Shown in pieces: positions 22,901 to 33,756 of a stretch of 64,000 nt of DNA. How positions within the stretch are numbered: position 1 is the first letter of the stretch; every line of letters begins with the position of its first letter. Origin of the DNA: Trema orientale (taxonomy: Eukaryota > Streptophyta > Magnoliopsida > Rosales > Cannabaceae); contig JXTC01000477.1 of assembly GCA_002914845.1 (NCBI GenBank), forward strand, positions 161,963 to 225,962. Reading direction: 5' to 3'. A model generated the notes under the pieces. The model had not been told where the DNA came from and made no database searches. It saw nothing but the letters and a program-made list of their open reading frames with translations. Position numbers and translations under genes: made by a program.

Positions 22901-23447
22901 AATGTATTGTGCTGTTTTCTCATGTGCTGTTTTCCCGTGTGCTGTTTTCACAAGTTTCGCATCATTGTCCTTCTTAAACAAATCCAAAGGCTCAGACTGG
23001 AATATTACTTTCGAAGAATGCTTCTCACTGCTTGATGTGGCATTAAAACCACCAGAAGTCTCCACAGGAAAAAAACGTACAGATCCAAATTGCAGTACCT
23101 TCTTTTCCACAGCCTTTTCAGCATTCTTAGGTGGCTGAGTCTGCATCAAGGACTTAGTCTCATCTTCACTAAACGAGCCGAACAGAAACACCTACAAGAC
23201 AAGCATCATACACAAATACAAGTCTGTAAATTTGCAAAATTTCTCATTCAATATAGCTTCCCCATACCAAATTAACAAGACCCATCAATTAACATTAATT
23301 TAAACAAACGCAAATCCAAATCAAAACAGCAAAAGTTACATCTTTCTAATCACAAATTCAGGAAAATAAAAAATACCCATCAACCAAAATCTCATCTTCA
23401 AATCAAAACAAGAAGAATAAAGGAAAACCCACCTTGGGATTACTCAT
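19922..23447 (-). CDS. UBP24: Ubiquitin-specific protease, UBP24 type
   Basis: Cysteine deubiquitinase (C19 family) that removes ubiquitin from proteins. The minus-strand exons join in frame: 23447-23433, 23191-22490, 22351-22164, 21508-21267, 21017-20872, 20508-20332 and 20110-19922. All introns are GT-AG and the product has 552 residues, the size of Arabidopsis UBP24 (related to animal USP10). The N-terminal 190 residues are low-complexity. The Cys box [19 protein letters not shown] has its nucleophile at about C210. The [10 protein letters not shown] helix follows at about 303. The His box has GHYTADA with H511, followed by WLRFDD supplying the Asp near 527. The first coding exon is only 15 bases (MSNPK), so the start depends on that splice. 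UBP24 acts in ABA signalling and guard cells. No break seen. Confidence 0.92.
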
Positions 23448-25149
23448 GTTGAGCGCGAAAATCCAACTTAGGAACCCTGAAGCAGCGAGCTGAACTGGGG
23501 TTTCTGAGTTTGAGGCGTAGGATTAGTAATACCGGTTATAAAGCAATAAAGAAAACTTAGGTTTTCCTGAAACCCTATTAAAGGAGCATAGAGGAAGAGG
23601 AAGGCTTGGAATGAAGACATGAAACGAGTCGAAACTGAGAAAAGGTTGAAAACAGAGAGCATTTAATACAAAAATCTTCTCCTTAACATCGACCAGTCCC
23701 AATGTATATCTAATTCTATGTAAAAGGTATATATGCATATGTGTGAGAGAGTGATAGAGTTGGAGAAGGACAAGGATTGCACTAGTTTGTGTTCTGAATT
23801 GGAATAGAGATTAGGGTTAGGTTTCACTTGGTATCCGGATTAGGGATGTAGCTTGGCTGCCGCCATTCTCGTCTCCGATGTTTATAAAATACTAAAAATA
23901 ATAAATAATAATAACAATATCGCCTCATTCCTGTTTTACTTCCTTCTCCAAAAAAAAATAAATAAATAAATAAATCCTGTTTAACTTCTTAATTATTGTT
24001 TTTTCGGAAAATAAACAAAAAAATAAAAAATGATAGAACTATAGCTAGATTTGTTAGTTCAAAAAAAAGAAAAAAAAAAAAAACTATAACTAGATTTGAA
24101 CTTTACTCGGTTAACTAGATTTGAACTTTACTCGGTTCTTGAACTCTTTTTCTTTTCTTAGCTTCAATTTGAACCATAACTAGATTTGAACTTTGCTCAG
24201 TTCTTGAACTCTAAGTCTAACCTTAGCTTCAAGTTTTGTTTTTGCGTTTTTTCCCCCTTTTAGAATTAGACTGTTTCCTTTCCCAAACTGAAAAATAAAG
24301 CCTCATCTTTTTTGTTCAAATGTCATGTAATGCATTACAGTATCGTATTTTGCTATTTTAAAATAATTAAAAGATTTATTTTTCCAAACCAATATAGCAA
24401 AAGCCTATTTTTCATTTTTATCGTTTTAGAATTGTTTCAATAAAAAAAATACTTCCCTTTTTTTTAGAACACTTCAAATGATTGGATATAATGCAAAAGC
24501 ACATAAAAGAAAGAGTGTTCATCACAATCAAAATCACAATTTTCATAAACTCGTTGATTCTCATACGAACACTAAATATAAGGTATTTATTATCACCATT
24601 GATTTGCACACAAATAATAGGAAAATGAGCATAAGAAATTTGTTGTTTTACAAATGTTTGAAACAATGGAATTCGGCCATTTTCACGTAGGAAAGTGCTA
24701 TAATTTGTTCAAGTCCTATATTATCCCTCAAGATTGAATGGATAAAAGTCAAACTCCTTGAGTATTGTTGCATTACTGTCCAATTATGTTTATCAAATTA
24801 TTGAAGTGTTTTTTTAAGATACTAATTATTTGAATTTAATGAACTAGAAAAACAATTTTTTTTGGTGTTTTCAAGGTATTAATCTTATTCTTAGGGTTTT
24901 TTAGGAAATTAATTTTGGTTCCTTAATATGTCCTACGTTTACTTCCAAGTCCAAAGCTTAAAAAAACACTACCTTCCTCGAAAAATAAAAAATAAAAAAA
25001 ATGAAAAAGGAAAAAAAATCAATTAAACACTCAACAAAAAAAGGGTCGAAGTTTTCTTGCAATTCCCATGCATCTCTCCCTTCCTGTATCTCTATTTTCC
25101 CTTTTTTTCCCCCCTTTATTTCTCAAATTTAATAAAGCAAAAAATATTT
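23448..25149. other. UBP24 promoter/5' UTR and AT-rich spacer
   Basis: No further gene. It contains TAAA-type microsatellite (23956-23976), direct repeats at 24085-24210 and short non-coding frames around 24418-24690. Confidence 0.45.
24085..24210. repeat. Imperfect direct repeat, ACTAGATTTGAACTTTACTC
   Basis: Three copies of a 25-base word ACTAGATTTGAACTTTRCTC plus GGTT/AGTT, at about 24090, 24114 and 24180. The first two are adjacent and the third follows about 66 bases later, with TTCTTGAACTCT after copies 2 and 3. Confidence 0.7.
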
Positions 25150-26226
25150 GGGTTAATCCCATTTTTACCTCATGAACTATCACTTCTATCTCATTTTAGC
25201 TCTTAAACTTCAAAATATCCCTAAACTGGCATCCGAACTTTTAATTTGTTACATTTTGGCCATTCTTATTATTAGAATGTTAAATATAGATGGAAAATAT
25301 CTCATATTGGCTCCCAAATTATCACATTTGTCCCATTTTTGCCCATGAACTTCAAAACGTCCTTAACTTGGTACTCAAACTTTTAATTTATTTCATTTTG
25401 GTCTATCTTTTTACTAAAACGTTAAATATGGATGGAAAAAAGTACGAACTAGTCACATGACTGATTAAATCCCTTTGTCATATCTACTATCATTAATATA
25501 AAACATAAGACATGAAGCTACTCATTCTTTCTATCATTAAAGTTGGTGATCATGAAGTTATTTATTCTTTCTGTTATTAAAAAATAAAATAAAATATAAA
25601 ACAAACTTAAAAATTTATCTCAACTAATATTGTAAAACAAAAAAATAATATTTACATACCCCATATTTACTATACCCAATAAATCTTCTTTCTAGATTTG
25701 AATTTTTCTCAGTAGGTTTTTATATCAGGGGATAAGATCACATTTACATTGATATTTTTTAAGTCATCTGACTTAAACTTCCATACCCAAAGTCTTCAAG
25801 AGCTGATAGTTTCCCTCTAAGATCACCAATTTTGCCTCCAAAAGGCTGGAATTTTCACACCAAATATTGAAGGTAAGTTTCAAGGGCATTAATTAATTTA
25901 ACAACTAATCATGTGACTAACTTGTGCCTTTTTCCATCCATATTTAACGTTTTAATAAATAGATGGGCCAAAATGAAACAAATTAAAAATTCAGGTACTA
26001 ATTTAGGGACCTTTTGAAGTGCAAGAGCTAACATGGGATAGAGGTGACAGTTTGGGGAGCCAAAATGAGATATTTTTCGTCCATATTTAACGTTTTAGTA
26101 GCAAGGCAAGTCAAAATGAAACAAATTAATAGTCCGGTGCCACTTTAGGGAACTTTTGAAGCTGGGGTTAAAATGAGACAGAATTGATAGTTCAGGAGGT
26201 AAAAATGGGATTAACCCAAAATATCT
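25141..26226. mobile_element. Mutator-like non-autonomous element, 1.07 kb
   Basis: Element 25150-26217. It starts GGGTTAATCCCATTTTTACC and ends with the inverse (GGTAAAAATGGGATTAACCC). The arms are long, imperfect and contain two sub-repeats each; words such as TTAACGTTTTA and CCATATTTAACG recur in both arms. The flanks are AAAATATTT (25141-25149) and AAAATATCT (26218-26226), a 9-bp target duplication with one mismatch. There is no transposase. Arm architecture and TSD length indicate a Mutator-like origin. Confidence 0.75.
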
Positions 26227-26324
26227 TACATATTTTTTTTCACTTCATTTGAAAGAGAAGAATCCCCTCTCAAAAAAAAGAAAAAAAGAAAAGAGAAGAA
26301 CCAAAAAAAATAAATTAATTAATT

Positions 26325-26511
26325 AAAATTAAAGGGCGCGTCTATAGTAGGGGCGCCCTACGTAGGGCCCTGTTTATTCACTGTTGAATGAGAATTTGTA
26401 TATAAATAGATTCTCCACAGATTCTCGTTATTTTCCACAGATTCTCATCCAACGATAATTAAAGCATGACCCTACGTAGGGACGCCCTACCGTAGCCATC
26501 TCAAAATTAAA
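26325..26511. mobile_element. Mutator-like MITE with 9-bp TSD (copy 2)
   Basis: Element 26334-26502 (169 bp), flanked by identical AAAATTAAA at 26325-26333 and 26503-26511. The left end GGGCGCGTCTATAGTAGGGG and the reverse-complemented right end GAGATGGCTACGGTAGGG share the TAGTAGGGGCGCCC core with the element at 14881. The centre differs (TTCTCCACAGATTCTC, partly repeated). It lies about 150 bases before the KOB1 start codon, so it is part of that gene's promoter or leader. Confidence 0.8.
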
Positions 26512-26539
26512 ATAATAAAAAAGAAAAACTCTGAAGTCT

Positions 26540-26575
26540 CCAAAGAAGCAGAACTCACCAAAGAAGCAGAACTCA
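26540..26575 (+). repeat. Perfect 18-bp tandem duplication in KOB1 5' leader
   Basis: Two adjacent copies of CCAAAGAAGCAGAACTCA (26540-26557, 26558-26575), 80 bases before the ATG at 26656. Perfect identity. Confidence 0.9.
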
Positions 26576-26655
26576 GCCAGGTAGGCTTTCCCACTTTCAC
26601 TTTCAAAAACTCCAACTAAAGCTTTTTCTCTCTCTTCTTCCTCTCTCTAGCCACC

Positions 26656-29600
26656 ATGCCCAACCACCACCACCTCCACGCCCCTCTCCGGCCAACCGCA
26701 TCGTCCTCCTCCTCATCAACGCAGTCATTCACTTCGAAGCTCCTCCTCCTCCTAACCCTCCTCCCTCTGACGCTCGCGGCCTTGGCCTTTGTCCTCCAAT
26801 GGCGGGGCGGCGTCACCGATCCCACCACCCGGTGGGCCCCACCTGGCTCCGAGAAGCTGTTCCCGGGAATGGACGCCTCTCCCATCTCCGCCGTCTCCCA
26901 CTCCTCTCACTCCGACTGCGTTAAGCTCGGCCGCAGCGCCTCGCCCTCGTTTCCGTACTACCATGATTGGAAGTTTGATTATGGATCCAATCTGAAACCA
27001 AAGGTTCGGTTTTTCTGTATTTCGGGAAAGTCTTTAAATTTTGGGTTTGATCTTTTTTTGGATTCTTGTTTTTTGTGAATTGGGTTTGTACTGGATCTTA
27101 CTGATGTTATTGAAATTTTGAAAATGGCCGACCGCTGATGCAAAATGGGGATCGGATTGTGCTTCTAGTAGTGTAAATTATAGATTTTGGGGTTAATTCT
27201 TTGATAGGTATTGCTTTTTGTGGATAGAAATGTACTGGGTCTTTTGAAGTTTCAGTTTTTGAGGTCGTCTTTATGATCCAATGTTCCGGTTTGTAAAGTA
27301 AACGACTCTGTGTTGAGTTAGCTAAACGAGTTATATACTGTTGTTTGCTGCTCTTGCTTGAAGATTAGATCAAGTGATCAAACTGGCTCTAATGGTTCTT
27401 GGCTAAATTGCGATATTTATTTTGACTGGATTTCGATTTTGATTATCTTCATATCAAATTTTGTTAGAATGGTTGTTTTTATTTTGAAGATCTATATGTG
27501 GGCCAAAAAAAAAAAAATTATTTCTTGTAAATTACAAGTTGTAATTGAGCTTATGTCGTTTTGCCTTTATTGCATAGATATGTATTACAACAAGTACATC
27601 AGCTAGCCTAGAGCAGATTCTGCCATGGATGTTTTACCATAAGGTTCTTGGGGTTTCTACATTTTTCCTTTTTGTAGAAGGGAAGGCTGCATCTCCCGAC
27701 GTATCTAAAGTTCTGGAGTCTATTCCTGTGAGTTAATACTCTTAAATGACAAATTGGTTCTGCTCTTTCAGTTGTAATATTTTTAAATTACTGTTATTTT
27801 TTTTATGTCATTGATTTCTTGGAGCATTAAATATTATGTTACTTTCTCAGGGGGTAAAAGTGATATACAGAACGAGAGAGCTAGAGGAGAAACAGGCTAA
27901 AAGGTAGGTTAGTCTTGCCACTTTTAGTCCCTATCATTAAAGCTAGGCAGAAAGTTGTCTTTCTTCTTTCCCTGTAATCATTTGTATCCAGTTTTGGTAG
28001 AAGTTGAGGGAACCTTTATAGACAAGTAATTAATGAAGATCCATTGTTGCTCTCCGTGTATAATTTGAAAGAATCTTCTATGTTTAGCTACCTTGCTATT
28101 TTAGCTTGTAATAATAGTTATTTTATCTGATCTTAGTGACTTCTTGTTTGCTTATTATCTATCTCTTCTGCTTGTACCTGTTGCCATCAGCCGGATATGG
28201 AACGAGACATGGTTGTCAAGTTTCTTTTACAAGCCTTGCAATTATGAACTATTTGTGAAGCAATCTCTCAACATGGAGATGGCTATTGTCATGGCAAGGG
28301 TAAAGCTAGTTTCTCATTGCTTTACTATTAAATTTTGTTTTTAGAAGTTAGTCTTGATTGTCTGACTCTTTTTCCTTATTTCATATTAAAATATAAGGAT
28401 GCCGGCATGGACTGGATATTGCATCTTGATACTGATGAGTTAATACACCCAGCTGGTGCTCGGGAGTATTCTTTGAGACGGTTGCTGCTCGATGTGCCCA
28501 AGAATGTAGATATGGTTATATTTCCCAACTATGTAAGCGAAATTACGTACATCTTTCAATATGTTTTAGAAGTGGTAACATCAAAGGAGGTTCATGCAAA
28601 AGATGAACAAACATCAGTCTTGTAGCCTTTCTTCATTCTGTTTTCTATCTCAGGTATGATAGTTGTTACTAGACAATTTAATTGGCAGTGCAATTTGTTC
28701 TTTTCAGGAGAGCAGTGTTGAGCGGGATGATATCAAGGAACCTTTCACCGAGGTAAATGTCCTCTTTTCTCCTGCCCTCTTACTTGCATTTGTAGATTTT
28801 ACTCAACCAATTCTGGATCTTAGTGGTTGATGATTTGGAAACATACGTATAAATATATAGGGTCCCAACCTAGTAGGTATTTTTTTTTTACCTATCTATA
28901 GGTAATTTTTTTTTTCAGCCATTGTATCAAACATCTAATGTCTATAATGATTTGAGTAGTTTGGAAAAAAAAAATTGTAAATACACACTATTTAATGCTC
29001 TTTATCTCTCTACTTTTTTATCATGAAAAGACATGTACAATGGATTTTAATTGGCTAAAACAATACCTATACATAAATATAAATAAATAAATACCTACTC
29101 GATTGGTGCCCATATATATATATATACACACATATTTTTCCTTGATTTATTACTTGTTCCCAAATTTGTTATGTATATGCATTATGTCCGTGTTCATTTT
29201 GAAGAATAGTTTGTTGGAACTCAGAACTTTACAAAATTTGAAGGAGGGAACAAGATGCTCTGTTGCTTTACTTCTTTTAAAAAATGAACATTGTCAAAAG
29301 AGTTAGTGGGCTGGAAATGTTCATATTGTGGGCTTCTTTCCATATATATGGACAACAATCCAGTAGGTATTTTTTTTACCTATCCATAGGTATTGTTTTG
29401 CCCAATTAAAATTCATCATACACATCTTTTTATAGTAAAAGTTGGAGAGAGAGAAACCTTAAATAATGAGTATTTATTTTTATTAATTTTTTTTCCTAAC
29501 TACCCAAATTATGGTAGTTACTAGATTATGATCCAATGACTAAAAAAAGAAACACCTATAGATAGGTAAAAAAAAGAAAAAAACCTATTGGATTGGGAAC

Positions 29601-31264
29601 CTATATATATACACATATATGTATTTATATTATCTGTGAGTGCATGGTTCATTCCATTTGTACATCTAGAATGAGACATTCATATATTTCCGGAAGTGCC
29701 CCATTTTGACATGTCTTCTTTCTGTATTTACACAAACAGGTATCAATGTTCAAGAGGAATTATGACCATCTCCCGAAGGATACATACTTTGGAATGTACA
29801 AAGACTCAACTCGTGGTAACCCTAACTACTTCTTGACTTATGGAAATGGGAAATCAGCTGCTCGAATTCAAGATCATCTTCGTCCTAATGGTGCTCACAG
29901 ATGGCACAATTACATGAAAACCCCGAAGTATGGTTTAGTCATTGTGAACAATTAAGAGTGTGTGTGTTTGTGTGTGTGTATGTGTTCTTTTTTTTATTTT
30001 TTAGTTTTATTTTTTTTATCGCTGTAATTATATTATATCTAATTCCTTTTAGTGAGATCAAATTAGACGAGGCTGCTGTTCTACACTATACATATGCCAA
30101 ATTTTCGGACTTGACCTCTAGGCGTGATCGATGTGGCTGCAAACCTACACGGAAGGATGTGAAAAGATGCTTTATGCTGGAGTTTGACAGATCTGTAAGT
30201 ATTTCATTCTCTCAAACTACCACCGTATTTACCAAATCCTGAAGGTGGTGGGTGTACTTGTAGTTGTAATAAATATCGAGCCTGCCAGCTGTGAAGCTTT
30301 TTATTTTATTTTATTTTTCACTGACTTCCAGCTGTGAAGCTTGATTTGCACTGCTCGTATTTTTTTGGTCTTTTTGGTTATACTAAAACTAATACATATG
30401 CATTGCAGGCATTTATAATTGCATCAACTGCTACTGAGGAGGAAATGATGAACTGGTAAAAGCCATTACTTCCAATCTTCTTGTTCTATTTAATTTAGGC
30501 TCATTTGGAAATCCTTGAATGCAGATGTTGCAGAATCTGAGGAGACTGTTAGCATCACCGTACCCTTTTTGTCCTTTTCATGGAGTAACAAATGTTTGTT
30601 TTTGTTCGTTTAGGTACCATGAACATATTGTATGGGATGACAAAGACCTAAAAATGAAACTGTTGAGAAAAGGCATCTTGACTCGCATATATGCTCCCAT
30701 GGTAAGCATATTTACCAATATACTTCGTAATGCAAAAGGAATATGGACAAGAGAGCTTAAGTGGTGCTCATAGTGTGTAAGATATCTACGTGTACTGTTG
30801 TTTCCTTCTCCTTTTTCTCAGAAAAACTGCAAAGAAGAAACCCCACCCTTTTCCTTGCAATATTCCAGTAAACAAAGTCATTGAGTTTGAGTAGCATTAA
30901 GGCCCTCTGTTTCCGTTAGTCTCAATTACTTGTTTGTGCTAATGCTCCTCCTAAAAGAACTTTCTGTCTTTGCTCTCAGGTCATAATACAAGGTCTACAA
31001 GAATCAGGTGTGTTCAGCTCCGTCATTGCATCCGCACCGTCGACCATCTCAAAGGAGAAGTTTTTATCAACCATTGATAGCAGTAACTCATCCAGAGCTG
31101 TTGCTTCTGAATCTCTCCCCTCAAGGAAGTTAGGTAGAAGCAGAAAGAATCAGGCGACTGTGAGGAAGGTCTTAAGTATTGATAGTGCTGCATTTCAAGA
31201 AGCTGCAATACCTCCATTGTCTCCCCCTGCAATCGATGGTGACCACTTCACCATGGAAGCATAA
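26656..31264 (+). CDS. KOB1: Glycosyltransferase-like protein KOBITO1/ELD1/ABI8
   Basis: Plant type II membrane protein needed for cellulose synthesis, cell elongation and ABA/sugar responses in Arabidopsis. Eleven exons join in frame: 26656-27003, 27578-27727, 27851-27903, 28191-28299, 28398-28532, 28708-28752, 29740-29927, 30053-30194, 30409-30455, 30614-30701 and 30980-31264. All introns are GT-AG and the product has 529 residues, close to the Arabidopsis length. A Ser-rich cytoplasmic tail is followed by one hydrophobic segment (about 27-48, [20 protein letters not shown]). The lumenal domain has [17 protein letters not shown], and the DxD-type LHLDTDEL (Asp231/Asp233), the likely metal/nucleotide-sugar site of a GT-A fold. 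RWHNYMKTP and RRDRCGCKP follow. The C-terminal 80 residues are Ser-rich and less conserved. The first donor, AAG|GTTCGG, is weak but required. Intron 6 holds two MITEs. Confidence 0.93.
28860..29111. mobile_element. MITE A in KOB1 intron 6
   Basis: 252-bp inverted-repeat element. Left end GGGTCCCAACCTAGTAGGTA; reverse-complemented right end GGGCACCAATCGAGTAGGTA. Both continue with T-rich sequence and (C)TATAGGTA. It is flanked by TATA-rich DNA, so a TA target duplication is possible but not provable. Confidence 0.7.
29350..29601. mobile_element. MITE B in KOB1 intron 6
   Basis: Second 252-bp member of the MITE A family, 238 bases away. Left end GGACAACAATCCAGTAGGTA; reverse-complemented right end GGTTCCCAATCCAATAGGTT. 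Its left arm resembles the right arm of A (GTATTGTTTTGCCCAATTAAAA), so the two sit in opposite orientations. Flanked by (TA)n. Confidence 0.7.
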
Positions 31265-31679
31265 ACAGCTCTCATAGTGCAGTTGCTTCTTCCTCTTCTT
31301 CTTCTCCTTCCTGTCCGAGCAGTACCTCAGCATCGTCCGATCAATGTTTTCCGAAGGGAAGAATCGGGAGAGAAAAGAAAGAGCAAGCAGAATTGTTGTG
31401 GGGATGTGTTTGCTATTGGGTCTTCCCGATCATTATCCAAGCGGTGGTGTAAAATGTAGGAAGAGAGGAATTGATTCTGTCAAGCTTTGGCTTGGCTGTA
31501 ACTAGAAATTATAATGATTAGTTATTTGTGCATAGAAACCACACTGTCGAGTGAAGAGGTGTTATTCCTATGTTTTGGCCCTTGTTGTAAGGGGCTACGA
31601 TGTAAAAATTTGAACATTACGTTCTAGCCTTTAAATTCATGATACTGTGATTTTGACGTGTTCATCAAGGCGTAGAAAC

Positions 31680-32380
31680 TGTGTTTTCTTGTAGACGACG
31701 ATAAAAAGTGAAAACGACAAAAAAAATGTGGAAAGACGTGAAAACAAAAAATAAGAGTAAAAAAAAGAAGGCGACGATTAAATTGAAAAACGACAGTCTA
31801 CTTTTGAACGACAGAAAGGAGATAATGGAACCACAGCATGAGTCAAACGACAAAAAATGGAACGACAGAGAGGGAAAATGATAAGAAGGTTCACATACGA
31901 CAATGATAGAAATGGACAACTTACGAAACGTCGGGAAGCTGAAGACGATAATGAAAATGACCTCAAAACGCAAAAATGATTGAAAAGTAAAGCACACCAC
32001 CGGACAAAAAAATGACAAGAAGATCCTAATTAGTAAGTACCATAATTTAAAAAAAAAAAAAAAAAAGGACACTATATATAATATTGTATAAAAAAAGAAC
32101 TCAAAAAACAAAAAAACCTGACAATAGCAAAATGAAGATGTAATAAACGACAACAAAATGAGAAGTGACAAAGAAACTGACAGACAAGAAACAGAGAACG
32201 AAATTAAGCTTAACAACAACATAGATCGAAAACGAAAACTAGATAATAGATATTTAAATGATCTGCAAGTGATAAAATGAATGCAAAAGTCAAACGACAA
32301 TTTACAGATAGATGACGAAAAACAGAAGAACGACAATAACATAATTAACGACAGTTACAAAAAACGACAACAAAAGGAGA
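31680..32380. repeat. Long ACGAC-rich tract downstream of KOB1
   Basis: At least twelve ACGAC words, mostly AACGACA, spaced irregularly over 700 bases (for example near 31694, 31713, 31789, 31807, 31846, 31861, 31896, 32146, 32293, 32329, 32347 and 32363) in purine-rich DNA. Nearly all are in the plus-strand orientation. The absence of stops on the opposite strand comes from base bias. The same words recur at 2940-3215 and 32730-32930. Confidence 0.6.
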
Positions 32381-33067
32381 AATCTCAAAGAAACGGAAAA
32401 CAACATCAAAAAGAAAAATCTCAATGAAACAGAAGTGTAAGAAAGAAAAATATCATAATGGAGACCCAACTAGTCTACTAAAATAAAAACGATAACGTAT
32501 TTTTAAAAGGACAATAAATTGTCAAATAATATAAAAGTTCATAAAATTTTTGGATTAATCCCATCTTTAGGCCCTGATACATAGTCCAAATAATACTCTA
32601 TCCCCTCAATTGCAAATTGCCCCGGATTTGGCTGCCAAACGTTTTCATTTTTTTATTTTTATTTTTTTAAATAGCTCTAATACAAATCAAATTCCAATTA
32701 TGAGAGGAAAGAAAAACATAATTTGGTAAGACGACAATACAGTTCAAAATATCAAATTGGTAAATTTAAAAATTATCGAGAATTATCGTTTAGTTCTGGA
32801 GCCAAAAAAATAAAATGATTCTAAACGAAAATGAGTAGGCAAGCGACAACAAAATAAGAAACGACGATGGTAACTGTTAACGACAAGGAAACTGTTACAC
32901 GGCTTTTCGTTTTGACTGTAATCTAAACGACACATAGTTGTCGACTCCTCGCCACAAAGATTTACAAATGACAGCATAACACTCATACTGACACTGTAGC
33001 TAGCGAAATTATTTACAAGGCGTAGAGAGAACAAGATCCACTCTGACGTGGCCACCGGTAAACGACC
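32381..33067. other. Spacer before the plastid-protein gene
   Basis: No gene. It includes a possible truncated MITE end at 32552 (GGATTAATCCCATCTTTAGG, like the Mutator-like end at 25150) and further AACGACA words at 32730-32930. Confidence 0.4.
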
Positions 33068-33756
33068 ATGGCGGGGCTCCTCCTCATCCCCAACCCATCC
33101 TCTCTTGCTCTCACCCTGTCTCTCTCGACCCACAAGCCTCTCACACTCCGACCCACAACCGCGTCATTCAAGTCCCCGCGCTTGCCCATCTCGCCGGCGG
33201 TTCGTTTTCCCGGCGACCCTTTGAAAAGCAGAGCCAGGGGCCTGAGTGTGGTCACGCGTGCAGGTCCCAGCACCGGGGGCTACGTCCTCGCCTTCTTTTT
33301 GCCCTTGTCTCTCATTCTCATCACGGTCGTTACCTCTATTAGAATCTCCGATAAGCTCGATAGAGACTTTCTTGAGGAGGTATTTTGTCGTTTTTCCCAA
33401 CTGGGTTTTCTTAGTTACTCTGCTTTTAGTACAAGTAGACTGTTCTAGCATGGAAACAGGAGATGCCCAGAACCTGTTTGATAAAAGTACCGAGTCATTT
33501 TGCACCACAAGTAACAAACTCCACATTTTGTTCTATCGTCATCTACTTGATTTGCTGGCTAAAGGGTATTATATTTGGGAAATATTCTTTTTTGACTTTG
33601 TGCTAGTTTGTTTATTGGAAACAGGTTGCGCTTAATGAAGCTATCAGGGAAGCGGAGGAAGCCGAGGCGGAGGAAGAAGAAGATGATGATGTTGAGTTGT
33701 CTTCAGAAAACAATGCGACTCCACGTACTCGTAATCGGCCAATAAGGGAAGTTTAG
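33068..33756 (+). CDS. Small predicted chloroplast membrane protein
   Basis: Two exons, 33068-33379 and 33625-33756 (donor GGAG|GTATTT, acceptor ACAG ending at 33624), giving 147 residues. Residues 1-65 are rich in Ser, Pro, Arg and Thr with almost no acidic residues, as in a chloroplast transit peptide; a cleavage near VVTRAGPS (about 60-67) is plausible. One hydrophobic segment follows (about 70-90, GYVLAFFLPLSLILITVVTS). Then comes a conserved-looking RISDKLDRDFLEEVALNEAI and a strongly acidic tail (EEEEDDD, about 120-127). I do not recognise a named family. The pattern fits a single-pass thylakoid or envelope protein with a charged stromal tail; the function is unknown. Confidence 0.75.

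Noticed and set aside
31665-32342. 225-residue minus-strand open frame, rich in Ser, Phe and Leu
   Set aside because: It lies wholly in the ACGAC-rich, purine-biased tract; the lack of stops follows from base bias and the protein is low-complexity.
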